Assembly (NCBI RefSeq): GCF_052114605.1
Contig: NZ_JBFRFB010000001.1
Span: 248,001-312,000, forward strand
Length of the DNA stretch: 64,000 nt
Source of the DNA: Microvirga sp052114605
GTDB lineage: Bacteria; Pseudomonadota; Alphaproteobacteria; Rhizobiales; Beijerinckiaceae
Reading direction: 5' to 3'
The notes below the pieces were generated by a model, which ran no database searches, was not told the DNA's origin, and saw only the letters and a program-made list of their open reading frames with translations. Each line of letters opens with the position of its first letter. Within the stretch, counting starts at the first letter, position 1. A program made the translations under genes and the position numbers. Positions 8,717 to 16,524 of this stretch are shown here, in pieces.

Positions 8717-8741
8717 CCCCCTCCGGGCCACGGCGGAAGCG
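8699..8741 (+). promoter_or_regulatory. Leader hairpin before the GH1-like gene (possible old metG terminator)
   Basis: CGCTTCCGC at 8699-8707 pairs with GCGGAAGCG at 8733-8741, enclosing a second stem GGCCC...GGGCC. The hairpin ends four bases before the ATG at 8746, so it would bury the glycosidase ribosome-binding site, or it could end metG transcripts (it lacks a T-tract). In copy 1 of the metG repeat, homology stops inside this hairpin, so that copy lacks the right arm. Confidence 0.55.
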
Positions 8742-8745
8742 GGAT

Positions 8746-10077
8746 ATGTTCACGAGTTTTATGTTTGCGACCGGGATCGAGAACAGCATCCCGACCATCA
8801 ACAATGGCCGCACGCGCATCGATCAGATGGAAAAGTGCGGCCATTACAAACATTGGAAGCTGGATTTCGACCTTCTGGACGATCTCGACATTCAGGTTCT
8901 GAGATACGGCCCACCGCTTCACACTTCATATGTCGGGCCCGGTCGCTATGATTGGTCATTCGCCGACATGACCTTCGGCGATATCAAGCGGCGCAATATC
9001 ATTCCTATCGTGGACCTATGCCATTTCGGTGTTCCCGATTGGATCGGCAACTTTCAAAATCCGGATTTCCCTGAACTTTTCGCGACTTACGCGGAAGCCT
9101 TCGCGCAACGCTTTCCCTGGGTCCAGCTTTATACGCCCATCAACGAGATGTTCATCTGCGCTCAGTTTTCGGCCGCTTATGGCTGGTGGAACGAGCAGTT
9201 GAGCAGCGATCAGGCTTTCGTCACGGCTCTCAAGCATATCGTGAAGGCCAACGTCCTGGCCATGGAGCGCATACTCACGGTTCGCCCGGACGCCCTTTTC
9301 GTCCAGAGCGAGTCCTCTGAATATTTTCACGCAGAGAATCCCAAAGCCATCAAGCCGGCCGAGATCATGAATTCTCGGCGTTTCCTATCCCTGGACCTGA
9401 ATTACGGGCGCCGGGTCGACTCGGAGATGTACGAGTTTCTTATGGACAGCGGCATGACTAGGGACGAGTACCATTTTTTCCTCAGCCGCTCTTCGCTCCG
9501 GCATCACAGCATCATGGGGAACGACTACTATGTCACCAATGAGCACCGGGTGCGGGCCGATGGCGTGACGACTGCAGCAGGTGATGTGTTCGGCTACGAT
9601 GAGATCACGCGCCAATATTACGACCGCTACAAACTACCCGTCATGCACACTGAAACGAACTTGATGGAGGGGCCGAAGGGCACTGAGGCTGTGGACTGGC
9701 TCTGGAAGCAATGGGCCAACATTCTGCGGGTCCGCAACAACGGCGTGCCAATCGTCGGCTTTACTTGGTATTCCCTGACGGATCAGGTCGATTGGGACGT
9801 CGCGCTTAGGGAGGAGAACAACCGCATCACTCCCGTCGGTCTCTACGATCTCGACCGCAACATTCGCCCTGTCGGCCGTTGCTACAAGCAGATGATTCAG
9901 GATTGGTGTCACGTTCTTCCGGCGCAGAGCGTCTGCCTTTCCGTGCCGGTGGTGCGGCCTGATGAAGCCGATGAGGTGCATGTCGTCCGCAGTCAGGAGC
10001 GCTTGCGGAAGATGCGTCGGCGGGAGACCAAGGAGGACGATGAGCCGACGCCGACCGCTCAGGGCGTGCGTCGGTAG
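8746..10077 (+). CDS. Glycoside hydrolase family 1-like protein
   Basis: 443 residues with no signal peptide, so probably cytosolic. The fold looks like a GH1/clan A (beta/alpha)8 barrel. TPINEMF matches the place of the GH1 acid/base motif (T-x-N-E-P), and VMHTETN the nucleophile motif (x-T-E-N-G), both retaining the glutamates. GFTWYSLTDQVDWD corresponds to the aglycone-side Trp loop of beta-glucosidases. The C-terminal about 45 residues are basic and charged (RLRKMRRRETKEDDEP), probably disordered. The substrate cannot be named. The start is the ATG directly after a strong hairpin; no other good start is near. Before the RTX insertion it probably followed metG by 47 bases. Confidence 0.75.
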   Translation: MFTSFMFATGIENSIPTINNGRTRIDQMEKCGHYKHWKLDFDLLDDLDIQVLRYGPPLHTSYVGPGRYDWSFADMTFGDIKRRNIIPIVDLCHFGVPDWIGNFQNPDFPELFATYAEAFAQRFPWVQLYTPINEMFICAQFSAAYGWWNEQLSSDQAFVTALKHIVKANVLAMERILTVRPDALFVQSESSEYFHAENPKAIKPAEIMNSRRFLSLDLNYGRRVDSEMYEFLMDSGMTRDEYHFFLSRSSLRHHSIMGNDYYVTNEHRVRADGVTTAAGDVFGYDEITRQYYDRYKLPVMHTETNLMEGPKGTEAVDWLWKQWANILRVRNNGVPIVGFTWYSLTDQVDWDVALREENNRITPVGLYDLDRNIRPVGRCYKQMIQDWCHVLPAQSVCLSVPVVRPDEADEVHVVRSQERLRKMRRRETKEDDEPTPTAQGVRR

Positions 10078-10143
10078 ACGAAAGGCGCGATCCGAATTAA
10101 GCATCACGAGCAACAGCCGCCGCAGAGGAGGGCGCTTTCACCG

Positions 10144-10953
10144 ATGCTGGTCGACAGTCACTGCCATCTGGACTTTCCCGACTTCCAGAGCCGCCTGCCG
10201 GACGTTCTCGCCGCCGCGTCAAGGGCCGGCGTCGGGCGAATGGTGACGATCTCGACCCATGTGGCGCGCTTCGAGGCCTATAAGGCCCTTGCGGAGGCTA
10301 ACGAGAGCGTCTTTTTCACCATTGGCACTCATCCGCACAATGCTGACGTTGAACCCGATGTGCCATCGCAGACACTCATTGAGCTGTCGCAACATCCGCG
10401 TTGCATCGCCATCGGCGAGGCTGGTCTCGACTACCATTACGATAAAAGTCCACGGGACATTCAGCGGCAGGTTTTTCGCACTCATATAGCGGCCTCACGC
10501 GAGACAGGATTGCCGTTGGTGATCCACGCCCGCAATGCGGATGAGGACATGATCTCGATCCTCTCGGAGGAGATGAGTAAAGGCCGGTTTAGCGCTGTTC
10601 TCCATTGCTTCTCTTCAGGTGCCGAGCTGGCGCGGGTTGGTGTCGAACTCGGCCTCTACGTCTCTTTCTCGGGTATCCTGACCTTCCGGAATTCTGAGGA
10701 GATCCGTCGGATCGCCGCCGACGTCCCGCAGGATCGGCTGCTCGTGGAGACGGATGCGCCTTACCTCGCGCCGGTTCCCCACCGTGGAAAGACCAATGAG
10801 CCGGCCTACGTGGCGCATACGGCCCATGTGCTTGCCGAAGTCGTCGGCGTAAGCGATGAGAAAATCGCCGAGATTACGACCGCGAATTTCTACCGGCTGT
10901 TCTCGAAAGCCGCGCTGGCCGACGCCTCACAGGCAAAGGCGATTGCTTCATGA
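10144..10953 (+). CDS. tatD: TatD-family metal-dependent DNase
   Basis: 269 residues, the usual length of TatD-type hydrolases, which have 3'-5' exonuclease activity on DNA/RNA. The metal-binding HxH is at the very N-terminus (LVDSHCHLDF). A glutamate in IAIGEAGLDYHYD, histidines in VIHARNADED and LHCFSSG, and the final Asp in LLVETDAPYLAPVPHRGK complete the amidohydrolase-like set. The stop overlaps the next gene by ATGA. The metG-tatD-MBL hydrolase series is conserved in alphaproteobacteria. Confidence 0.92.
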   Translation: MLVDSHCHLDFPDFQSRLPDVLAAASRAGVGRMVTISTHVARFEAYKALAEANESVFFTIGTHPHNADVEPDVPSQTLIELSQHPRCIAIGEAGLDYHYDKSPRDIQRQVFRTHIAASRETGLPLVIHARNADEDMISILSEEMSKGRFSAVLHCFSSGAELARVGVELGLYVSFSGILTFRNSEEIRRIAADVPQDRLLVETDAPYLAPVPHRGKTNEPAYVAHTAHVLAEVVGVSDEKIAEITTANFYRLFSKAALADASQAKAIAS

Positions 10954-11747
10954 GCCTTCGTCTCACCATTCTCGGCTGCGGCTCTTCTGCCGGCGTCCCA
11001 CGGGTTGGGGTAGGGTGGGGAGCATGCGATCCCCTGAACCCCAAGAATAGGCGCAGACGCTGTTCCGTCCTCGTGGAAAAGGCCACGGAAAACAAGACGA
11101 CAAGCGTCCTGGTCGATACCACTCCCGATCTGCGGGACCAGCTTCTCGGTGCGAACGTGAAGCGGCTCGACGCGGTTCTCTATACCCATGAGCATGCAGA
11201 CCACATCCACGGCATCGACGACCTTCGGCCTCTTGCCCTTGTCATGCATCATCGCATTCCGGTCTATGCGGACCGTGTAACCAGCGAACTGCTGCAGATG
11301 CGCTTCGGCTATTGCTTTCAAACGCCGGCCGGAAGCAGCTATCCGCCTATATTAACCATGCACCATCTCGAGCTCGGAATGCCGACCGTGATCTTTGGGC
11401 CGGGCGGCTCGATCGATGCGGTGCCGTTCCGCATGGTCCATGGAGATATCGACGCGCTTGGGTTCCGGTTCGGCAATATCGCCTATGCGCCGGATGTCAG
11501 CACGATGCCGGCGGAGAGCCTGCGCTATTTCGAGGATTTGGAAGTCCTGATCCTCGATGCCTTGCGCTATACGCCGCATCCGACGCATTTCTCCGTTTCC
11601 GAGGCCCTGGCATTTATCGAGCAGGTGAAAGCCCGGCGGGCCATCCTGACAAACCTGCATACGGATCTCGATTACGAGAAGCTGAAGCGCGAGCTGCCTC
11701 CGTATGTCGAGCCAGCCTTTGACGGGATGCAAATCGAAGTCGGGTAG
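10950..11747 (+). CDS. MBL-fold metallo-hydrolase (PhnP-like)
   Basis: 265 residues. The metallo-beta-lactamase motif HxHxDH is seen in YTHEHADHIHGIDDLRP; further metal ligands are likely in FRMVHGD and the late TNLHTDLDY. The N-terminus LTILGCGSSAGVPRVG is typical of the PhnP-like phosphodiesterase group. The substrate is unknown. It starts within the tatD stop (ATGA overlap) and is therefore co-translated with it. Confidence 0.85.
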   Translation: MSLRLTILGCGSSAGVPRVGVGWGACDPLNPKNRRRRCSVLVEKATENKTTSVLVDTTPDLRDQLLGANVKRLDAVLYTHEHADHIHGIDDLRPLALVMHHRIPVYADRVTSELLQMRFGYCFQTPAGSSYPPILTMHHLELGMPTVIFGPGGSIDAVPFRMVHGDIDALGFRFGNIAYAPDVSTMPAESLRYFEDLEVLILDALRYTPHPTHFSVSEALAFIEQVKARRAILTNLHTDLDYEKLKRELPPYVEPAFDGMQIEVG

Positions 11748-11852
11748 AGGATGCATCAACCCTGAATCCTAAGAGGCTCCTAAGCCTTAGGAATGCCCAT
11801 TCCCTCTACATGGATTGGTTCCATAATATATCTTATGCGAATTTGATATGTA

Positions 11853-11880
11853 GGGAGATGACGGCCTAATGCCGTCTCCC
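11853..11880. terminator. Hairpin between convergent MBL hydrolase and OsmC genes
   Basis: GGGAGA and CGGC on the left pair with GCCG and TCTCCC on the right around a CTAAT loop, with a TGA bulge. It lies in the 134-base gap between two convergent genes. No strong T-tract follows on either strand, so intrinsic termination is only likely, not certain. Confidence 0.5.
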
Positions 11881-11881
11881 C

Positions 11882-12349
11882 TTATGATTGCGCCCTTCCC
11901 GAACGGCTCGCCGATCCATCGTCAATGGCTTCTGATGCTTCAACAGCTGTCCAGCTATGCGTGATCTTCGCCACAGCTCCGAGCATGATCGAGGCCGAGC
12001 AATATTTTTCCTTGGAGAGTTCGATGGCGCGTTCGACCTTGGCTGGCGTCAGGTTGTGTCCTGTGACCCGGTAATCGATATGGATAGCCGTGAAGACCTT
12101 CGGGTCCATCTCGGCGCGCTCGGCCGTAACTTCGACCTCGCAGTCCAAAACCTGCTCACGGCCCTTCCTGAGAATCTGGACCACGTCGAAGGCCGTACAG
12201 CCTCCCAGGCCTATCAGGAGCATTTCCATGGGCCGGATGCCAAGATTTCTGCCGCCATATTCCGGGGCTCCGTCCATCACCACGGCGTGCCCGCTGCCGG
12301 ATTCGCCCACGAACATCATGCCGTCGACCAGTTTGACCCGTGCTTTCAT
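11882..12349 (-). CDS. OsmC-family peroxiredoxin-like protein
   Basis: 155 residues of the OsmC/Ohr fold, thiol-dependent enzymes that reduce organic peroxides. The two expected cysteines are in GLGGCTAFDV and EKYCSASIM. It belongs to the YhfA-like OsmC branch rather than Ohr, judging from RPMEMLLIGLGGCTAFDV. It stands alone, divergent from mazG with about 105 bases between. The physiological substrate is unknown. Confidence 0.85.
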   Translation of the reverse strand: MKARVKLVDGMMFVGESGSGHAVVMDGAPEYGGRNLGIRPMEMLLIGLGGCTAFDVVQILRKGREQVLDCEVEVTAERAEMDPKVFTAIHIDYRVTGHNLTPAKVERAIELSKEKYCSASIMLGAVAKITHSWTAVEASEAIDDGSASRSGRAQS

Positions 12350-12454
12350 GCTATTTCAGCCTCCGCATACCTGATGTCTTTTGACCATCTTTCTCTCTGA
12401 TTCCCACCGGATTTGGGCTAAGAAGCGCCATCGGAAACAACGAAATGCCGGAAA

Positions 12455-13282
12455 ATGAAGCCTTCCTCTGACATCGCTCGGCTCATCGAGATCATGGCGG
12501 CGCTGCGGACGCCCGAGACCGGCTGTCCCTGGGACCTGGAGCAGGATTTCGCGTCGATTGCACCATACACCCTTGAGGAAGCCTATGAGGTCGTGGATAC
12601 CATTGAGCGCGGCGATCTGACTGATCTGCGGGACGAACTCGGCGATCTTCTCCTTCAAGTGGTTTTCCATGCCCGGATGGCCGAGGAGCAAGGTGCTTTT
12701 GCCTTTCCGAATGTGGTGGAGGCCATCACGAGGAAGCTGATCCGGCGACATCCTCATGTGTTTGGCAATGCAAAGGAGTTGTCTCCAGAGCAGGTCAAGG
12801 CGCTTTGGGATACTATCAAGACCGAGGAGAAAGCCGAACGGCGGCTGGAGCGCGAGAAGCAGGGCCTCCCCGTGGAGAGCCAGGAGACGGGTTTTCTTGG
12901 CGGCATTCCAACGGCCCTGCCCGCGTTGACCCGCGCCCAGAAGTTGACGGCGAAGGCTGCGAAGGTCGGCTTCGACTGGCCGGATGCTACACAGGCCATC
13001 GATAAAATTCATGAGGAATTGGAGGAGGTTAAAGAGGCCTCTTCAAGCGGCGAGAGAGATCGGATCGAGGATGAAATCGGCGATCTCCTATTCTCTGTCA
13101 CCAATCTTGCCCGTCATTACGGCATCGACCCCGAAAGCGCGCTGCGCCGCACGAACGCCAAGTTCGAACGGCGTTTCGGCTCGGTCGAGCAGGCCCTTAT
13201 GCGTCAGGGCCGAGATTTGAACGAAGCGTCGCTCGATGAAATGGAAGAGCTCTGGGTTCAGGCGAAAACAGCCGAGCGCTGA
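12455..13282 (+). CDS. mazG: Nucleoside triphosphate pyrophosphohydrolase MazG
   Basis: It hydrolyses (d)NTPs to monophosphates and PPi, a house-cleaning role. The 275-residue protein has two MazG repeats. The N-terminal one has CPWDLEQDFASIAPYTLEEAYEVVD with the metal-binding EExxE-type acidic residues, then DELGDLLLQVVFHA. The C-terminal one has HEELEEVKEASS and DEIGDLLFSVTNLARH. The end converges on hflX with a gap of three bases. Confidence 0.93.
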   Translation: MKPSSDIARLIEIMAALRTPETGCPWDLEQDFASIAPYTLEEAYEVVDTIERGDLTDLRDELGDLLLQVVFHARMAEEQGAFAFPNVVEAITRKLIRRHPHVFGNAKELSPEQVKALWDTIKTEEKAERRLEREKQGLPVESQETGFLGGIPTALPALTRAQKLTAKAAKVGFDWPDATQAIDKIHEELEEVKEASSSGERDRIEDEIGDLLFSVTNLARHYGIDPESALRRTNAKFERRFGSVEQALMRQGRDLNEASLDEMEELWVQAKTAER

Positions 13283-13285
13283 GGC

Positions 13286-14683
13286 TTACAGGACGCGAGC
13301 CTGCGGGAAACGGTTGAGGAAACGCGGTTCCTTACCGGCAATCACGCGAATCTGGAGGAGGGTGTGTCCATCCTCCCTCGGTGTCCTCGCCAAAATCTCT
13401 GTGTTCTCATGAAGCCAGGCGAGCCCCTGCCCGTCCTCAGGCGCCACATCCACTTCGTAGGTGCGCCGCCCCAGAGCCAAATGCTGCTCGATGGTGGCGA
13501 GCAGTTCGGGCACGCCCTCGCCTGTGATGGCCGAAATGAGAATGGGCCGCCTCTCCTCGCCAGTCCGCTCAGATGTCGCTGCCAGACGTTCGCGGTCCTC
13601 CAGCGTCAGAAGATCGGCTTTGTTCCACACCTCGATAATCCGCCGCGTGTCGTCGGGATCGATGCCAAGCTCCCGCAAAACGACGGCCACGTCGCCTGCC
13701 TGTGCCTCGGTCTCGCCATGGGACACGTCGCGAACATGCAGAAGAACATCGGCTTCGACCACATCTTCGAGCGTCGCCCGGAAGGCCGCAACGAGCATGG
13801 TCGGCAGGTCCGAAATGAAGCCCACGGTATCCGACAGGATAGCCTTTTCACCATGGGGCAGGTCGATGGCGCGGGTCGTCGGGTCGAGGGTGGCGAACAG
13901 CATGTTCTCAGCCAGGACCTCGGCCTGCGTCATACGGTTGAAGAGGGTCGATTTGCCGGCGTTCGTGTACCCTACCAGCGCCACGATAGGGTAAGGCACC
14001 CTCCTCCGGCTCGTGCGATGCAGAGACCGGGTTTTCACCACGCCTTCCAGATCGCGCTCGATCCGGTTCATGCGCTCCTGGATCATGCGCCGGTCGGCCT
14101 CGATCTGCGTCTCACCCGGACCGCCGAGGAAGCCGAAGCCGCCGCGCTGGCGCTCCAGATGGGTCCAGGAGCGGACGAGCCGGCCCTTCTGGTAGGACAG
14201 ATGGGCGAGTTCGACCTGAAGCGTACCTTCCTTCGTGCGGGCTCGCCGCCCGAAGATTTCTAGGATGAGGCCGGTTCGGTCGATGACCTTCGCGCCCCAA
14301 GCCTTCTCCAGGTTTCGCTGCTGCACCGGACTCAGCGCGCAATCCATGACGACAAGGCCGATACCTTCCGCCTTGATCAAGCCTGCAAGCTCATCGACCT
14401 TGCCGCTGCCGATATAGGTCGCGGGCCGAGGTGACGCCAAAGGCGCGATCATGGATTGGACGACTGTGAGGTCGATAGCGAGAGCAAGGCCCGAAGCCTC
14501 GTCGAGGCGAGCTTCGGGCGGACGCGGGTTCGTGTCTTCGCGCTCCACGTCACTGGAGGCAAATCGCCGTTTGCGCGTCAGATAAGGGCCGACAACAAGC
14601 GTTTTCGTTCCGGCCGCAACCTCTTTCTCAGGTTCGGCCAGTTCTGCGAGACGTTGCTCCCCCGGAGTGCGCGGTTCCGTCAC
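13286..14683 (-). CDS. hflX: GTPase HflX
   Basis: A ribosome-associated GTPase that splits stalled ribosomes under stress. The N-terminal HflX domain (TYIGSGKVDELA, GGFGFLGGPGETQIEADRR) is followed by a GTPase domain with G1 GYTNAGKSTLFN, G3 DTVGF and G4 NKAD. The frame stays open to 14788, inside hfq. The GTG at 14683, one base after the hfq stop, gives 465 residues, a normal length, and avoids a 100-base overlap; I chose it. The hfq-hflX pairing is classic and implies co-transcription. Confidence 0.9.
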   Translation of the reverse strand: MTEPRTPGEQRLAELAEPEKEVAAGTKTLVVGPYLTRKRRFASSDVEREDTNPRPPEARLDEASGLALAIDLTVVQSMIAPLASPRPATYIGSGKVDELAGLIKAEGIGLVVMDCALSPVQQRNLEKAWGAKVIDRTGLILEIFGRRARTKEGTLQVELAHLSYQKGRLVRSWTHLERQRGGFGFLGGPGETQIEADRRMIQERMNRIERDLEGVVKTRSLHRTSRRRVPYPIVALVGYTNAGKSTLFNRMTQAEVLAENMLFATLDPTTRAIDLPHGEKAILSDTVGFISDLPTMLVAAFRATLEDVVEADVLLHVRDVSHGETEAQAGDVAVVLRELGIDPDDTRRIIEVWNKADLLTLEDRERLAATSERTGEERRPILISAITGEGVPELLATIEQHLALGRRTYEVDVAPEDGQGLAWLHENTEILARTPREDGHTLLQIRVIAGKEPRFLNRFPQARVL

Positions 14684-14684
14684 C

Positions 14685-14939
14685 TCAAGCCTTTTCGCCA
14701 GCCTCGTCGATCTGGTCGAACAACTGAACGGGCTGTCCCGGCATGATGGTGGATATGGCGTGTTTGTAAACCAGCTGAGAATGACCATCCCTGCGCAGCA
14801 GAACGCAGAAATTGTCGAACCATGTCACGACGCCCTGGAGCTTGACGCCGTTTACAAGGAATATGGTCAGCGGAATCTTTTGTTTCCGGACATAATTGAG
14901 AAAGGTGTCCTGGAGATTCTGCGCGCGATCGCCCGCCAT
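14685..14939 (-). CDS. hfq: RNA chaperone Hfq
   Basis: A hexameric Sm-like protein that anneals small RNAs to mRNAs. The 84 residues have the Sm1 motif (NVRKQK-type start followed by IFLVNGVKLQGVVTWFDNF) and the Sm2 motif YKHAISTIMP; the short C-terminal tail (DEAGEKA) is typical of rhizobia. The following hflX begins one base after the stop. About 215 bases separate it from ntrX, so it likely has its own promoter there. Confidence 0.97.
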   Translation of the reverse strand: MAGDRAQNLQDTFLNYVRKQKIPLTIFLVNGVKLQGVVTWFDNFCVLLRRDGHSQLVYKHAISTIMPGQPVQLFDQIDEAGEKA

Positions 14940-15107
14940 TGAAGTTGCCTCGCCAGCCCATCGCCGCCGGTCTTGGCTATTGGGCCGCCTGTATATGATA
15001 ATCCGCTATCGTGCGGTCGTTGGCCGGCCTTCATATTACAGGGCGAAGTTGACCGTTCGGCAAGGGGGGCTTCGCAGTTCTACCCCCTCTGTAGGATATT
15101 TTCCCGT

Positions 15108-15137
15108 GGATGGAGTGTTCTATGACACACTCCATCC
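15108..15137 (-). terminator. Perfect 11-bp hairpin after ntrX
   Basis: GGATGGAGTGT at 15108-15118 pairs perfectly with ACACTCCATCC at 15127-15137. It sits 17 bases after the ntrX stop, as expected for the end of the ntr operon. The downstream minus-strand sequence is only weakly T-rich. A second G-run/C-run stem lies at about 15064-15090. Confidence 0.55.
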
Positions 15138-15153
15138 CGGATCACAGAGCGAT

Positions 15154-16524
15154 CTAGCCGCCGATACCCAGTGACTTCAGTTTCCGATGAAGAGCCGAGC
15201 GCTCCATGCCGATGAACTCCGCCGTGCGGGAGATATTGCCGCTGAACCGGGCAATTTGCGCCAAAAGGTATTCCCGCTCGAAAATCTCGCGGGCCTCGCG
15301 CAGGGGCATGCTCATGAGCTTTTCGCCGCCCGCTCCGCCTGGCGTCGTCGGCACGAGCGCTCCGATCTCTGAGGGAAGCATTTCGGCCGTCACTTCAGAA
15401 TCGAGGTCGCCGGAGGTCAGAATCATCAGGCGCTCGACGTTGTTGCGTAGTTGGCGCACGTTGCCCGGCCAATCATGGGATTGCAGCACCGCCATGGCAT
15501 CCTCGGCGATGCGCCGTTTGGGAAGGCCTGTGGTCGAAGAGATCTGGTCCATGAAGAACTCGATCAACTCCGGCACGTCCTCACGGCGCTCGGCCAACGA
15601 CGGCACGCGGATCGGAATGACGCCGAGCCGGTGGAACAGGTCCTCCCGGAAGTTGCCGGCGGCGATCTCAGCGGGCAGGTCGCGGCTCGATGACGAGATG
15701 ATGCGCACGTCCACATGGACGCGGGTCGTGCCGCCGATGCGCTGGAAGTTCTGATCGACCAGGACGCGCAGAATCCGGTTCTGCGTCTCGCGTGGCATAT
15801 CGGCGATCTCGTCGATATAGAGCGTGCCGCCGTGCGCCTCCTCGAGCGCGCCCACGCGGCGTCCTCCACCCTCCCCGCCCTCGGTGCCGAAGAGCTCGGC
15901 CTCCATGGTTTCGGGCGTGATCGTCGCCGCCGTGAGCACGACGAAGGGGCCGTTCGCACGCGCTGACATGCTATGCACCGTCCGGGCCGTCAGCTCCTTG
16001 CCGGAACCGGGAGCGCCCGTGATGAGAATGCGCGCATTGGTGGGCGCTGCGCGCTCCACAGACTGCCTGAGCTGATTGACGACAATGGATTTGCCGGCGA
16101 TGCGGCTCGCCTGCACCGAACGGGAGCGTAAGTCGCGGACCTCGCGCTTGAGACGTGAGGCTTCGAGCGCACGCTCGGCCACGAGCACGAGGCGATCGGC
16201 TTTGAACGGCTTCTCGATGAAGTCGTAAGCCCCCGATTTGATGGCAGAAACCGCCGTCTCGATATTGCCGTGACCCGAAATCATCACCACCGGCAGATCC
16301 GGATGCTGTGCCTTGATGATCTCGAGCACCTGCAGGCCATCGAGGCGGCTGCCCTGAAGCCAGATGTCGAGAAACACGAGATGCGGACGACGCGCCTCAA
16401 TGGCAGCGATGGCATCGTCGGATGTGCCCGCAGTGCGGGTCCGATGGCCTTCATCCTCCAGGATTCCGGCGACCAGCTCGCGGATGTCGACTTCGTCATC
16501 GACAACGAGAATATCAGCGCTCAT
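15154..16524 (-). CDS. ntrX: Nitrogen assimilation response regulator NtrX
   Basis: 456 residues: receiver domain (VVDDEVDIRE; the phosphorylated Asp lies in HLVFLDIWLQ), AAA+ domain with Walker A GAPGSGKELTAR and Walker B YIDEIADMP, and a Fis-type helix-turn-helix at the end (ISRTAEFIGMERSALHRKLK). The sigma-54 contact loop GAFTGA, present in the NtrC of this window, is absent: the region after ELFGTEGG reads EGGGRRVGAL. This suggests it does not activate sigma-54 promoters, as reported for other alphaproteobacterial NtrX proteins. Its start overlaps ntrY by four bases, and it pairs with that kinase. Confidence 0.94.
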   Translation of the reverse strand: MSADILVVDDEVDIRELVAGILEDEGHRTRTAGTSDDAIAAIEARRPHLVFLDIWLQGSRLDGLQVLEIIKAQHPDLPVVMISGHGNIETAVSAIKSGAYDFIEKPFKADRLVLVAERALEASRLKREVRDLRSRSVQASRIAGKSIVVNQLRQSVERAAPTNARILITGAPGSGKELTARTVHSMSARANGPFVVLTAATITPETMEAELFGTEGGEGGGRRVGALEEAHGGTLYIDEIADMPRETQNRILRVLVDQNFQRIGGTTRVHVDVRIISSSSRDLPAEIAAGNFREDLFHRLGVIPIRVPSLAERREDVPELIEFFMDQISSTTGLPKRRIAEDAMAVLQSHDWPGNVRQLRNNVERLMILTSGDLDSEVTAEMLPSEIGALVPTTPGGAGGEKLMSMPLREAREIFEREYLLAQIARFSGNISRTAEFIGMERSALHRKLKSLGIGG

